From Allocatelliglobosispora scoriae (lineage in GTDB: Bacteria; Actinomycetota; Actinomycetes; Mycobacteriales; Micromonosporaceae): a stretch of 64,000 nucleotides of DNA. A program made the position numbers and the translations under genes. Positions 8,032 to 15,981 of the stretch are shown one piece after another. The stretch lies in NCBI RefSeq assembly GCF_014204945.1, contig NZ_JACHMN010000002.1:3123001-3187000 (forward strand). The letters are read 5' to 3'. The first letter of the stretch is position 1; each line of letters opens with the position of its first letter. The notes under the pieces are model-generated. The model did no database searches. It saw nothing but the letters and a program-made list of their open reading frames with translations, and was not told the DNA's origin.

Positions 8032-9549
8032 CTAGGTCAGGTCGGCCACGGAGATCCGGGAGCCCTTGTTCGAGATCGAGACCAGCTCGAACCGCCCCGT
8101 GTCGATCCGCCAGGCGACCAGCAGCATCACGCCGAACGTGCCCGTGCTGACCAGCACCGTGTCCGGATCCAGCCAGCCGAGCACCTCGGTCCGCGAGCTT
8201 CCCGTCTGGCTCGTCTCCAGCAGGAGCCGCAGCACGACACCGGTCGCGGCCCGGACGACGGCGATGCCGTTGGTGGCGTCGCCCATACCCGCCGGGAGCG
8301 GACGGTCGGCGACCTGGCAGCGGCGGACGATCAGGCCGTGGTCGTCGCCGTACGCGAAGCCGACCCCTCGCCACTTGCCGATCCAGCCGTGCAGCTCCCC
8401 ATCGAGGCTGACGTCTATCTGCTGCTTGAATCCGCTGGTCCACCGGCGGATCCGGGCCGGTGCGGTGACCGGCTGACCGACGGAGAGCAGGAACTGGACC
8501 CGGGGCGTGACGTCACCTCCGGCGGGCAGCACCGACACGGCCTGCGGCACGACCGCGTCGGCGATGGTGTTGGGGACCTTGACCGTGGAGCCGGTCCGGA
8601 TGTCGATGATGAGCGAACTGCCGACCTCGCCCTCCATCAGATGGTTCGCATCGAGCCAGATGGGCGGCGAACTGGCCCCGCCGGAGGGGAGCTGGCGGAT
8701 CTGGGCGGTGACGATGTCGAGCAGCTCGATGTGGTTGCCCGCGGGGAAGGCGGCGTGCAGACCGTCGGGCGAGAGGACCGCCGTGGAGCTGATGGAGTTG
8801 GCGGTCTTGAAAAGGCGCAGGCCACGATCGGGGCCGAGCACGACGAGGGGCCCGTTGTCGAACTCCTGGAACACGGCGATCGCCCGCCCGGCCGGCTTGT
8901 CGCCGAGGTTGCCCACGGTGACCGCGAGGTCGAGGTCGTGCGGGATCGGGGTGACGCGCGAGGGCAGGCCGGCCTGGTCGATCAGCGCCGGGAGCACGTC
9001 GATCCCGGCGGGCAGGTGCGCGGGACGGCTGGGCGACGGCCGTGGCGACTCGGGCTCGGCGACGGTCTCCGGTTCGGCGGCGCTGCGGGGACGCCCGAGG
9101 AAGAGCGCGACCGCGATGACCCCGGCACCGCCCGCGATCAGGAGACGGCGGCGGCCGTTGCGGTATGACCGCTCCCACAGCAGCGCAGCCTCGTCGGCGG
9201 GGCTCAGCGAGCTGGTCATGAACGACATCCGCTGCTGGCTGGGCCAGGGTGTGGCGTCGAGGGTCAGCTCGGGCCGGATGTCCGGGTCGCTGGTGAGGTC
9301 GCTGGACCCGGAGCGGAAGAGGCGGTGGAGCAGCCGGTCGGCGCCGGTGCCCTCGCTCGCGCCCCGCTTGGCGTCGGCACGGGCGAGGCGGTCCCAGCGG
9401 GCGGCGACGGGGACGAAGAGCTCGCGGGCGAAGTCGTCGGCGAGGCGCTCGTCACTGGTGAGCCGGCGGGCGCCCTTCATCACGGAGGGCAGTCTTTTCT
9501 CCACATAGGAGACAAATCCGTCCGGGGGCATCGACGGGTCTCTCGTCAT
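8032..9549 (-). CDS. Membrane protein with a sigma-70 region 2-like N-terminus
   Basis: 505 aa. Residues about 10-80 (FVSYVEKRLPSVMKGARRLT, then DERLADDFARELFVPVAARW) resemble the region 2 start of SigE/SigM-type ECF factors but lack the rest of a sigma factor. One membrane helix (RRLLIAGGAGVIAVALFLG) follows near residue 145. The remaining 330 residues, probably outside the cell, have repeated beta-strand blocks (GPDRGLRLF, LSPDGLHAAFPAG) like a WD40/PD40 propeller. ATG at 9549 has AGGA seven bases upstream. Function unknown. Confidence 0.7.
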   Translation of the reverse strand: MTRDPSMPPDGFVSYVEKRLPSVMKGARRLTSDERLADDFARELFVPVAARWDRLARADAKRGASEGTGADRLLHRLFRSGSSDLTSDPDIRPELTLDATPWPSQQRMSFMTSSLSPADEAALLWERSYRNGRRRLLIAGGAGVIAVALFLGRPRSAAEPETVAEPESPRPSPSRPAHLPAGIDVLPALIDQAGLPSRVTPIPHDLDLAVTVGNLGDKPAGRAIAVFQEFDNGPLVVLGPDRGLRLFKTANSISSTAVLSPDGLHAAFPAGNHIELLDIVTAQIRQLPSGGASSPPIWLDANHLMEGEVGSSLIIDIRTGSTVKVPNTIADAVVPQAVSVLPAGGDVTPRVQFLLSVGQPVTAPARIRRWTSGFKQQIDVSLDGELHGWIGKWRGVGFAYGDDHGLIVRRCQVADRPLPAGMGDATNGIAVVRAATGVVLRLLLETSQTGSSRTEVLGWLDPDTVLVSTGTFGVMLLVAWRIDTGRFELVSISNKGSRISVADLT

Positions 9550-9582
9550 CGCCACATCCTGACGGGTGAGACCCGGGCACCG

Positions 9583-10530
9583 CTAGGGGTTGGTCCTGGC
9601 GAAGGAGACGTCGGTGGTCCAGCGCACGAACCCGAGCTTGGTGTAGAGCCGGATCGCGGCCGTGTTGGATTCGTCGACGTAGAGCATCACCTGGCTGAGT
9701 CCACGTCTGCGCAGGTAGGCGAGGCCGGCCACGGTCAGCACCGAGCCGAGACCGGCCGCTTGCGCACCGGGATCGACCCCGAGCACGTAGACCTCGCCGA
9801 TCGGATCATGGTGATGCTGCTCCCCGTCCGAACCGTGGATCTTGGTCCAGTGGAAGCCGATCAGCTCCCCGGCCCGCTCGGCGAGCAGGAACCCGGCCGG
9901 GTCGAACCACGGCTCCGCCATCCGGATCCGCAGGTCGTCGAGGGTCCACCTGCCCTGCTCGGGGTGGTGCGCGAACGCCTTCGCGTTGAGGGCGAGCCAT
10001 GCTGCGTCGTCAGCGCCCGGCCGGAACTCGCGCAGCTGGACATCGCCGGGCGGTGCGACCTCGGGCAGCGGGGCGAAGAGCGATCGCCGCATCTGCCACA
10101 GTGCTCGCACCCTGGCGAAACCGAGCGAATTGGCGAGCGCCGTCGCCGACGGGTGATCGCCGTGCGCCCAGAGCCGCAGCCGCCCGGCCGGGTCCTGCTC
10201 GGCGGCGACATCGAGCGCGGCGAGGACGAGCGCCCGGCCCAGCCCGTGCCGCCGCTTCAGCGGATGGACGGCGAGCTCCGCGCTGGCCCCGGCCACGGCG
10301 TCCGTGGTGTCGAGGTGCGCGTAGGCGATGATCGACCCGTCACCGGGGTCACGGACGAGCAGGTGGGTGGAGAGGCCGTCGCCGCCATGCCGCAGGTGCA
10401 GCACGACATGCTCCGACAGGGGGTACGCACCATCGGCGTTCCCGGCGAGGTCGGCAAGCTCGAGCACCTGCGCCACCGCCGCCGGGGTCAGTAGGTCGGC
10501 TCGCTCGACGACACCCGCGTTGTGGACCAC
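9583..10530 (-). CDS. mshD: Mycothiol synthase MshD
   Basis: 315 aa with two GNAT domains. It transfers acetyl from acetyl-CoA to Cys-GlcN-Ins in the last step of mycothiol synthesis. N-terminal half: VHPLKRRHGLGRALVLAAL; C-terminal half: GEVYVLGVDPGAQAAGLGS and VDESNTAAIRLYTKLGF, with the MshD-typical GRWTLDDLRIRMAEPWFDP in between. TATCTT on the complement (10542-10537) lies 6 bases before the GTG at 10530; a second GTG is at 10533. Its presence supports an actinobacterial host. Confidence 0.92.
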   Translation of the reverse strand: MVHNAGVVERADLLTPAAVAQVLELADLAGNADGAYPLSEHVVLHLRHGGDGLSTHLLVRDPGDGSIIAYAHLDTTDAVAGASAELAVHPLKRRHGLGRALVLAALDVAAEQDPAGRLRLWAHGDHPSATALANSLGFARVRALWQMRRSLFAPLPEVAPPGDVQLREFRPGADDAAWLALNAKAFAHHPEQGRWTLDDLRIRMAEPWFDPAGFLLAERAGELIGFHWTKIHGSDGEQHHHDPIGEVYVLGVDPGAQAAGLGSVLTVAGLAYLRRRGLSQVMLYVDESNTAAIRLYTKLGFVRWTTDVSFARTNP

Positions 10531-10542
10531 CACACAAAGATA

Positions 10543-10567
10543 ACGCCCGGCACGTAAGGCCGGGCGT
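10543..10567 (-). terminator. Terminator of glnR
   Basis: A 9 bp GC-rich stem (ACGCCCGGC / GCCGGGCGT) with a 7-base loop, followed on the complement by TTATCTTTG. It lies 31 bases past the glnR stop and directly upstream of mshD, whose -10 element begins at the end of the hairpin. Confidence 0.75.
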
Positions 10568-10598
10568 CAATCTTCGTCAATGTGGCAGAGCTGAGGAA

Positions 10599-11324
10599 CT
10601 AGGCGATGGCCCGCTCGATCGCGGCGAGGCTGAGGGCCTCCTCCGAGTGCCGTGACGACGGCAGCACGAACTTGTAGCCGACCTGGCGAACCGTGCCGAT
10701 CATCGACTCGTACTCCGAGCCGAGCTTGGCGCGCAGCCGCCGGACGTGCACGTCCACGGTCCGGGTGCCGCCGAAGTAGTCGTAGCCCCAGACCTCGCGG
10801 AGCAGCTGGTCGCGGGTGAAGACCCGGCCCGGGTGCTGCGCGAGGAACTTGAGCAGCTCGAACTCCTTGTAGGTCAGGTCCAGCGGGCGACCCTTGAGCT
10901 TCGCGGCGTAGGTGTCGGGGTCGATCGTGAGCTCACCGGCGCGGATCAGGCCACCGGCGGCGGCGGTCGCGTTGGTGAGGCGGCCGACGGCGAGCCGCAG
11001 CCGGGCCTCGACCTCGGCGGGGCCGGCCGTCGCCAGGATGACGTCGTCCACGCCCCAGTCGGAGTTGAGCGCGATGAGGCCGGCCTCGGTCACGACGGCG
11101 ATCAGCGGGACGCCGATGCCCGTCGCGTGCAGCATCCGGCAGGTCGCCCGGGCCTCGGAGAGCTCGGCCCGCGCGTCGACGAGGACCGCATCCGGGCTGG
11201 GGGCGGAGACAAGGGTGCGGACGTCACGGGGGGCCGTGCGTACCGCGTGGGGGAGCAGGTCGAGCGCAGGGAGCACCACTGAGGGCTCTCCGGCGCGTGG
11301 TGTGACCAGAAGAAGAATCTCCAT
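10599..11324 (-). CDS. glnR: GlnR, orphan OmpR-family nitrogen regulator
   Basis: 241 aa. The receiver-like N-terminus lacks the usual acidic pair (it begins MEILLLVTP) but keeps VLVDAR, and matches actinobacterial GlnR through [20 protein letters not shown]. The C-terminal winged helix is intact: [53 protein letters not shown]. GlnR controls ammonium uptake and assimilation genes. No histidine kinase is adjacent, as expected. ATG at 11324 has GGAGG upstream. The long tract before it carries GlnR-box-like half-sites (11471-11506). Confidence 0.9.
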   Translation of the reverse strand: MEILLLVTPRAGEPSVVLPALDLLPHAVRTAPRDVRTLVSAPSPDAVLVDARAELSEARATCRMLHATGIGVPLIAVVTEAGLIALNSDWGVDDVILATAGPAEVEARLRLAVGRLTNATAAAGGLIRAGELTIDPDTYAAKLKGRPLDLTYKEFELLKFLAQHPGRVFTRDQLLREVWGYDYFGGTRTVDVHVRRLRAKLGSEYESMIGTVRQVGYKFVLPSSRHSEEALSLAAIERAIA

Positions 11325-11470
11325 AGAAACCTCCGTCCTCGCGGCCTGGGCCGCGCAGCACCTATCCCCGAAGTATGGGGGGTGACGCACACGGTCCCGG
11401 CGTCGCTGACGGGCGGGTTAAGTCTTGAGCCTAGCCGAACTATCCGGAAACACCAGTACCCGCGCAGGCT

Positions 11471-11506
11471 GTAATGAAGAAGTAATCGGCGAAATGCAAT
11501 GGTAAT
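11471..11506. promoter_or_regulatory. GlnR-box-like half-site array
   Basis: GTAAT at 11471, GTAAT at 11482, GAAAT at 11491 and GTAAT at 11502, with spacings of 11, 9 and 11 bases. Known actinomycete GlnR boxes alternate GTnAC and GAAAC-like half-sites every 11 bases. The array lies 147 bases upstream of glnR and 62 bases before the divergent gene, in an AT-rich pocket of an otherwise GC-rich region. Confidence 0.4.
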
Positions 11507-11567
11507 AGAGACCGGCCCCGACCACGGAAGGGTGCGGTATCCGCACCGCTCTGGCACCATCGTGGGC

Positions 11568-12674
11568 GTGTCCCGCAACTCCGATGACAAACCCCGCGAA
11601 TCCCGCGGTCGCCGCGACCCGCTTCAGCGTGGCTCCCGTGGTGTGCCGCCGAGCGCGCCGGTCGATACGCGACCCGCTCCGCCGGCCCGCCGTGACGACC
11701 GCGAGGACGCCCGGGGCCGGGGCCGTCGGCCGGCCGAGCCGAGGGTGCCCGACACGGCGCCACCGCCGACCGTCGAGCGCGGGATGTACGGTCAGGTGCT
11801 CGGCACGTCGGGCAGCGACGACTCGGAGGCCGCCGAGATACCCATGGCGCCCGTGCGGCGGCTGCTCTCCCTCTTCATCGCCGGGTTCTCGGCACTTCTC
11901 GCCCTCGGACTGATCTTCGGCGCGCAGACCGCCGGTGTCGGAGCGGCTCGCATCCCGTACGCCATCGTGATCTTCGGGGTTCAGGTTCTCTTCGTCCTTG
12001 CCTGGACGATGGCGATCCGCCCGCCCGGCATGCGCGAGGTGGCCGGGGTTGCCCTCGCGACCGCCGCGGCGGCCGATCTCGCGGCCGTGCTTCCCGAGGT
12101 GGCCGGGGTGACGATGCCGATCATCGTCGGTGTCGTCGGTTTCATCTTCGGTGTCGTCGGCCAGCTCTGGCGGCGCGAGGCGCGGATGCGGGTGACCGAG
12201 GCGATCGGCTCCGCCCTGGTGCTGACGATCGGGGTGATCAGCTTCTCCACGCTCGTGGTGCTGACCCGGGTCGAGCTCGGCACGCAGGCCATTGTGATCT
12301 CACTCACCTCGACCGGTGTGGCGTTGTTGCTGGCCAGGCTCATGGACACGGTCGCGCCGTGGCCCAGGATCGCGCCACAGGTGCCCCGGGGGGCCCTCGG
12401 TGTCGTGGTCGGCGGCATGGCTGGGACATTGTGTGCGGCGTTTCTGGGTAGGTACATCGTCGGGTTCGATCCGAAGAGCGCGGCGTATGTCGGGCTCGCA
12501 GCCGCGGGGGCGGCGATCCTCGCCGATCTCGCGGTCGGCTTCGCCGAGGCCGGCCGGGAACTCGCGGGCGAGCCGCCGACGATGTGGCTGGCCCGGCACA
12601 TGCAAGGCCCACTGGGAGGGTTCGCACTGGCGGCGCCCGTCGCCTATGCCATCAGCGTGCTCTTCCTGACATAG
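11568..12674 (+). CDS. Polytopic membrane protein, unknown function
   Basis: 368 aa from the GTG at 11568. The first 110 residues are polar and rich in Arg, Pro and Asp (RESRGRRDPLQRGSRG), then about eight hydrophobic helices follow, starting at LLSLFIAGFSALLALGLIFG and ending APVAYAISVLFLT. No catalytic motif is visible. It lies 24 bases before the LmeA-family gene, so the two may share a transcript and an envelope role. I do not recognise a named family. Confidence 0.75.
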   Translation: MSRNSDDKPRESRGRRDPLQRGSRGVPPSAPVDTRPAPPARRDDREDARGRGRRPAEPRVPDTAPPPTVERGMYGQVLGTSGSDDSEAAEIPMAPVRRLLSLFIAGFSALLALGLIFGAQTAGVGAARIPYAIVIFGVQVLFVLAWTMAIRPPGMREVAGVALATAAAADLAAVLPEVAGVTMPIIVGVVGFIFGVVGQLWRREARMRVTEAIGSALVLTIGVISFSTLVVLTRVELGTQAIVISLTSTGVALLLARLMDTVAPWPRIAPQVPRGALGVVVGGMAGTLCAAFLGRYIVGFDPKSAAYVGLAAAGAAILADLAVGFAEAGRELAGEPPTMWLARHMQGPLGGFALAAPVAYAISVLFLT

Positions 12675-12698
12675 CTGTTCGTTCTTGGGGGAGGGCAC

Positions 12699-13424
12699 GT
12701 GCGCAGGTTGCTGGTGACCACGCTGGTCCTGCTGGTCGTCGTGGGTGGCGGGCTGTACGCGATGGATCGCGTCAGCGCCAACTACGCCGAGTCGCAGGTC
12801 GCGAAGCAGGTCTCGAACGAGGTGGCGGCTCGCAAGCTCACCTCGCAGGCACCCGCGGTGGAGGTGGGCGGTTTCCCGTTCCTGACCCAGGTGATCGGCG
12901 GCCGCTACGAGCAGATCACGATCAACCTGCGGGACCTCTCCAACGGCCAGCTCACCCTGCCGCTGCTGACGATCGTCGCGACCGACGTCGACGCGCCCCT
13001 GGACAAGGTACGCGCGGGCGAGGGCCCGATCACCGCGTCGAAGGTGACCGGCGAGTCCACGGTCCCGTGGAGCGCCATCGTGACCGCCGTGGGTGCCAAG
13101 GGTCTCGTGCTCAGCGGTGACGACAGCGGCAAGGTCCACGTCTCGGGTGCCGTTACTCTCGGCGGGCTCAGTGTGCCGCTCACCGGCGGGGGCACCGCCT
13201 CGGTCAGCAACGGCCGGGTCCGCTTCGCGATCACGGAGCTGACGACCACCGACGCCAACGTGACGGACACCATCCAGGGCCTCATCGACCAGTACAAATC
13301 CCGCCTGTCGTACGAGTTCTCGGTGCCGAAGCTGCCTTATGACCTGAAGCTGACCGAGGTACGCGCAACCGTCGGCGGTGTGCGCATCAGCGGGGTCGCG
13401 GTCAATGTTCCGCTTGTTACGTGA
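12699..13424 (+). CDS. DUF2993 / LmeA-family lipid-binding protein
   Basis: 241 aa with an N-terminal signal anchor (LLVTTLVLLVVVGGGLYAM) and an exported domain containing VEVGGFPFLTQVIGGRYEQI and the C-terminal VRATVGGVRISGVAVNVPL. In mycobacteria the family member LmeA binds phospholipid in the periplasm and is needed for lipomannan elongation; the same type of role is likely but not shown here. GTG start with GGGGGAGG six bases upstream. Confidence 0.82.
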   Translation: MRRLLVTTLVLLVVVGGGLYAMDRVSANYAESQVAKQVSNEVAARKLTSQAPAVEVGGFPFLTQVIGGRYEQITINLRDLSNGQLTLPLLTIVATDVDAPLDKVRAGEGPITASKVTGESTVPWSAIVTAVGAKGLVLSGDDSGKVHVSGAVTLGGLSVPLTGGGTASVSNGRVRFAITELTTTDANVTDTIQGLIDQYKSRLSYEFSVPKLPYDLKLTEVRATVGGVRISGVAVNVPLVT

Positions 13425-13483
13425 GTCTCGAATGCTGGACGACTCGTTCCCAGATTTCGCCCCCTGCTGGTAGGGTCGCTGGC

Positions 13484-13561
13484 ATGGGCCTCCTGCTCAC
13501 CAAAAGGCGCGCGATCGACCTGTGTCGCGTGGCCACCTGCCTGTGTCGTCCCGTCCACTGA
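13484..13561 (+). CDS. Cysteine-responsive leader peptide
   Basis: 25 codons beginning MGLLLTKRRAIDLCRV and ending in a Cys-x-Cys-Arg-Pro stretch, three cysteines in all (residues 14, 19, 21). This matches the actinobacterial leader peptides that sit before sulfur genes, where ribosome stalling at Cys codons reports low cysteine. TAGGGT (13471-13476) lies 7 bases before the ATG, so the message is leaderless, as in the known examples. The target is the sulfurtransferase gene 184 bases downstream. Confidence 0.85.
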   Translation: MGLLLTKRRAIDLCRVATCLCRPVH

Positions 13562-13623
13562 CGGCGACGCAGCTTTCCCTGCCCTGAGCAGCGCAACCTC
13601 TCCGAGGTAGCCACCGGGGCACC

Positions 13624-13695
13624 ATGAGAAAACTTCGACGCCGTCGTCGCCCGTTAATCAATCGGGTCGCGCACGGCTGTGTTTCCGCATCGTGA
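13624..13695 (+). CDS. Possible Arg-rich micro-ORF in the sulfurtransferase leader
   Basis: 23 codons beginning MRKLRRRRRPLINRV, with five consecutive arginines and one TTA leucine codon. It lies between the cysteine leader peptide and the sulfurtransferase. There is no good ribosome site, so it may be chance, but its position in the attenuation region makes it worth noting. Confidence 0.25.
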   Translation: MRKLRRRRRPLINRVAHGCVSAS

Positions 13696-13745
13696 AATCA
13701 CCGGGCGCGCTCATCCCCAAGCCATCCATCAAGGGAGAGCTATCA

Positions 13746-14600
13746 ATGAGTCGCGACTCCGCACTCGTCTCGGCCGACTGGGCAGAGAAGAACCTCGAAA
13801 CCCCCGGTGTCGTCTTCGTCGAGGTCGACGAGGACACCGCCGCGTACGACTCCTTCCACATCCCGGGCGCGGTGAAGTTGGACTGGAAGCAGGACCTGCA
13901 GGACCCCATCCGGCGTGACTTCGTCAACAAGGCCCAGTTCGAGGCGCTGCTCTCGGCGCGCGGCATCGGCAACGACGACAAGGTCGTGCTCTACGGCGGC
14001 AACAACAACTGGTTCGCCGCCTACGCGTACTGGTACTTCAAGCTCTACGGCCACGGCGATGTCGTGCTGCTCGACGGCGGCCGTAAGAAGTGGGAGCTCG
14101 ACGCCCGCCCGCTGTCCAAGGACGCGGTCAGCCGCCCGGCCACCACCTACGTCGCCCAGGACCAGGACCTCTCCATCCGGGCCTTCCGCGACGACGTGGT
14201 CAAGGCGATCGGCACCAAGAACCTGGTCGACGTGCGCAGCCCCGACGAGTACGCGGGCCGTCTCCTCGCCCCCGCCCACCTCCCCCAGGAGCAGGCGCAG
14301 CGTGCGGGCCACATCCCGACCGCCATCTCGGTGCCGTGGAGCAAGACGGCCAACGAGGACGGCACCTTCCGCAGCGACGATGAGCTCCGCGCCATCTACG
14401 CCGCCGCCGGCCTCAACGACGACAAGGAGACCATCGCCTACTGCCGCATCGGCGAGCGCTCCTCGCACAGCTGGTTCGTGCTGCAGGAGATCCTCGGCCA
14501 CCAGAACGTGAAGAACTACGACGGCAGTTGGACTGAGTACGGCTCGCTCGTCGGCGTGCCGGTGTCGCTGGGCGATGAGCCCGGCACGGTGGAGGGCTGA
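13746..14600 (+). CDS. sseA: Thiosulfate sulfurtransferase (two-domain rhodanese)
   Basis: 284 aa with two rhodanese domains. The first (residues about 1-135) is inactive-type with YDSFHIPGAVKLDW. The second carries the active-site cysteine in AYCRIGERSSHSWFVL near residue 236. It moves sulfane sulfur from thiosulfate to an acceptor. ATG at 13746 has GGGAG eight bases upstream. It matches the mycobacterial CysA2/CysA3 type, which also pairs with SseC, and sits under the cysteine leader at 13484. Confidence 0.88.
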   Translation: MSRDSALVSADWAEKNLETPGVVFVEVDEDTAAYDSFHIPGAVKLDWKQDLQDPIRRDFVNKAQFEALLSARGIGNDDKVVLYGGNNNWFAAYAYWYFKLYGHGDVVLLDGGRKKWELDARPLSKDAVSRPATTYVAQDQDLSIRAFRDDVVKAIGTKNLVDVRSPDEYAGRLLAPAHLPQEQAQRAGHIPTAISVPWSKTANEDGTFRSDDELRAIYAAAGLNDDKETIAYCRIGERSSHSWFVLQEILGHQNVKNYDGSWTEYGSLVGVPVSLGDEPGTVEG

Positions 14601-14606
14601 TCCCAG

Positions 14607-14918
14607 ATGTCTGTTGCAACGTGCGCTGCGCCCGACCAGGCGCTTCCCATCCCGTCCAGCGTCGACCTCGAGAAGGAGACGGTGATCTCGGGCACCGTCC
14701 TCGCCGCCTCCGGTGACCCGGTCGCCGGGGCCTATGTCCGCCTGCTCGACCGCACCGGCGAGTTCACCGCCGAGGTCGTCACCTCCCCCGCCGGCCGCTT
14801 CCGGTTCTTCGCCGCCCCCGGCAACTGGACGCTGCGCGCCCTGTCCCGGTTCGGCAACGGCGGTGGCGAGGTCGACGCCGCCCGCGGCCTCAACGAGTAC
14901 GAGGTGACCGTCAGCTAG
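14607..14918 (+). CDS. sseC: SseC, DUF1416 protein paired with the sulfurtransferase
   Basis: 103 aa beta-sandwich-like protein, with MSVATCAAPDQ at the start and SGTVLAASGDPVAGAYVRLL, FRFFAAPGNWTLRALS further on. It follows the rhodanese gene by 6 bases, the same order as mycobacterial cysA-sseC, so both belong to one sulfur operon. Its biochemical role is not established. A lone N-terminal cysteine (residue 6) is the only obvious sulfur-handling candidate. Confidence 0.85.
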   Translation: MSVATCAAPDQALPIPSSVDLEKETVISGTVLAASGDPVAGAYVRLLDRTGEFTAEVVTSPAGRFRFFAAPGNWTLRALSRFGNGGGEVDAARGLNEYEVTVS

Positions 14919-14926
14919 AGTTCGGC

Positions 14927-14996
14927 GCCCGCCCATCCCTCACCAGGGCGGGCTTCAGCTCTCGAAAGGGGCCACGGACCACGTCCGTGGCCCCTT
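14927..14996 (+). terminator. Double hairpin ending the sseA-sseC operon
   Basis: Stem 1: GCCCGCCC (14927-14934) with GGGCGGGC (14946-14953). Stem 2: AAGGGGCCACGGAC (14966-14979) with its exact complement (14983-14996), a 14 bp stem with a 3-base gap. The second ends CCCCTT and is a strong intrinsic terminator candidate. Confidence 0.8.
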
Positions 14997-15012
14997 CTGC
15001 GACCATGGTGGG

Positions 15013-15480
15013 ATGCGTAAGCGCAACCTGATCATCGCGGGCGTCACGGCGTGGGGCCTGCTCCTCGTCGCGCTGGCGGTCTACTCCTACCGCAACGACG
15101 CCGCGACGGTTCCGGGCCAGACCACCGTCGGCCAGGCCCAGGCGACCATGGACCGGGTCGCCGGCGAGGTGGTGGGGATCGCGCCGCAGCTCAGCGCTGT
15201 GATCGACGACCAGGATGCGCGCAACTGCGAGATCACCAAGGCGTGGGACGGCAAGGCCCTGACGAAGACGGTCACCCTCGCCACGCCCAAGGGCACCGAG
15301 GAGAAGCTGCTGCGAAGCATCGCCGAGCAGCTCCCCGGCGGCTACAAGGCCCGCATCACCGAGCCCGACGACAGCATCGCCATGTACGCCGACGCGGGCG
15401 ACTTCGTGGCCGTCAGAGGGCGCACAGCACCGGGGATCGTCACCATCACGATGACATCAGGCTGCCGCACCGAGAAGTAG
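15013..15480 (+). CDS. Small signal-anchored protein, unknown function
   Basis: 155 aa with an N-terminal membrane anchor (LIIAGVTAWGLLLVALAVYSY) and a soluble, probably exported domain with two cysteines (RNCEITKAW and SGCRTEK at the C-terminus) that could form a disulfide. No family recognised. It ends 4 bases before the stop of the convergent DsrE-like gene, so there is no room for a terminator between them. Confidence 0.65.
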   Translation: MRKRNLIIAGVTAWGLLLVALAVYSYRNDAATVPGQTTVGQAQATMDRVAGEVVGIAPQLSAVIDDQDARNCEITKAWDGKALTKTVTLATPKGTEEKLLRSIAEQLPGGYKARITEPDDSIAMYADAGDFVAVRGRTAPGIVTITMTSGCRTEK

Positions 15481-15484
15481 CCGC

Positions 15485-15847
15485 TCAGTAGACGACGGCC
15501 TGGACTCCGTCGGCGAGGATCTCTTCGACATAGACCGCGGCACCGGCGATGCGGACCCCGGGCAGCACGCGGTCCGGGGTGATCCCCCGGCGCGTGGCGC
15601 ACTGGGTGCAGACCGTCACCTTGCCCCCGGCGAGCAGGGCGTCGAGCAGGTCGGGCAGGGGTGCGGAGTGTGGCAGCTCGAAGGTCCTCGCCCTGCCCGG
15701 CAGCGCGAACCAGCTGGACTCTCCGGTGAGCCACAGCGAGACCGACGCCCCGGCGCTGAGCGCCGTCGCGGCCACGGTGAATGCCTGTGCGCAGCGCTCG
15801 GGAGCATCTTCCCCGGCGGTTGCCTTGACGACGAGTGAACGTCTCAT
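15485..15847 (-). CDS. DsrE-family protein
   Basis: 120 aa from the ATG at 15847, with TAGTGT 7 bases upstream on the complement (leaderless). The fold is suggested by RSLVVKATAG at the start, LSAGASVSLWLTGESSW and the cysteine motif VTVCTQCATRRGI, then GAAVYVEEI. DsrE-like proteins carry persulfide sulfur or regulate it, which fits the neighbouring sulfurtransferase, but the two operons are separate. It could also be a peroxiredoxin-like DsrE relative with no sulfur role. Confidence 0.75.
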   Translation of the reverse strand: MRRSLVVKATAGEDAPERCAQAFTVAATALSAGASVSLWLTGESSWFALPGRARTFELPHSAPLPDLLDALLAGGKVTVCTQCATRRGITPDRVLPGVRIAGAAVYVEEILADGVQAVVY

Positions 15848-15872
15848 GCGGAGCACACTACGATGAGTAGCC

Positions 15873-15977
15873 GTGGTCACCGAGATCGGGTACGTCAGCC
15901 TTTTGGTCGCCGGCTTCGGCGCACTCGCCGGTAGCCTCGTCTATCTCGCCGTCAGGATCTCAAGAGGACGCTGGTAA
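15873..15977 (+). CDS. 34-residue membrane peptide
   Basis: Starts at GTG 15873 with TACGAT 8 bases upstream. The product is essentially one transmembrane helix (IGYVSLLVAGFGALAGSLVY) with a basic C-terminus ending SRGRW. It ends 4 bases before the nitrobindin-like gene and is divergent from the DsrE-like gene. Similar tiny proteins occur in this position in related actinobacteria as far as I recall, but I cannot confirm it here. Confidence 0.6.
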   Translation: MVTEIGYVSLLVAGFGALAGSLVYLAVRISRGRW

Positions 15978-15981
15978 CACC

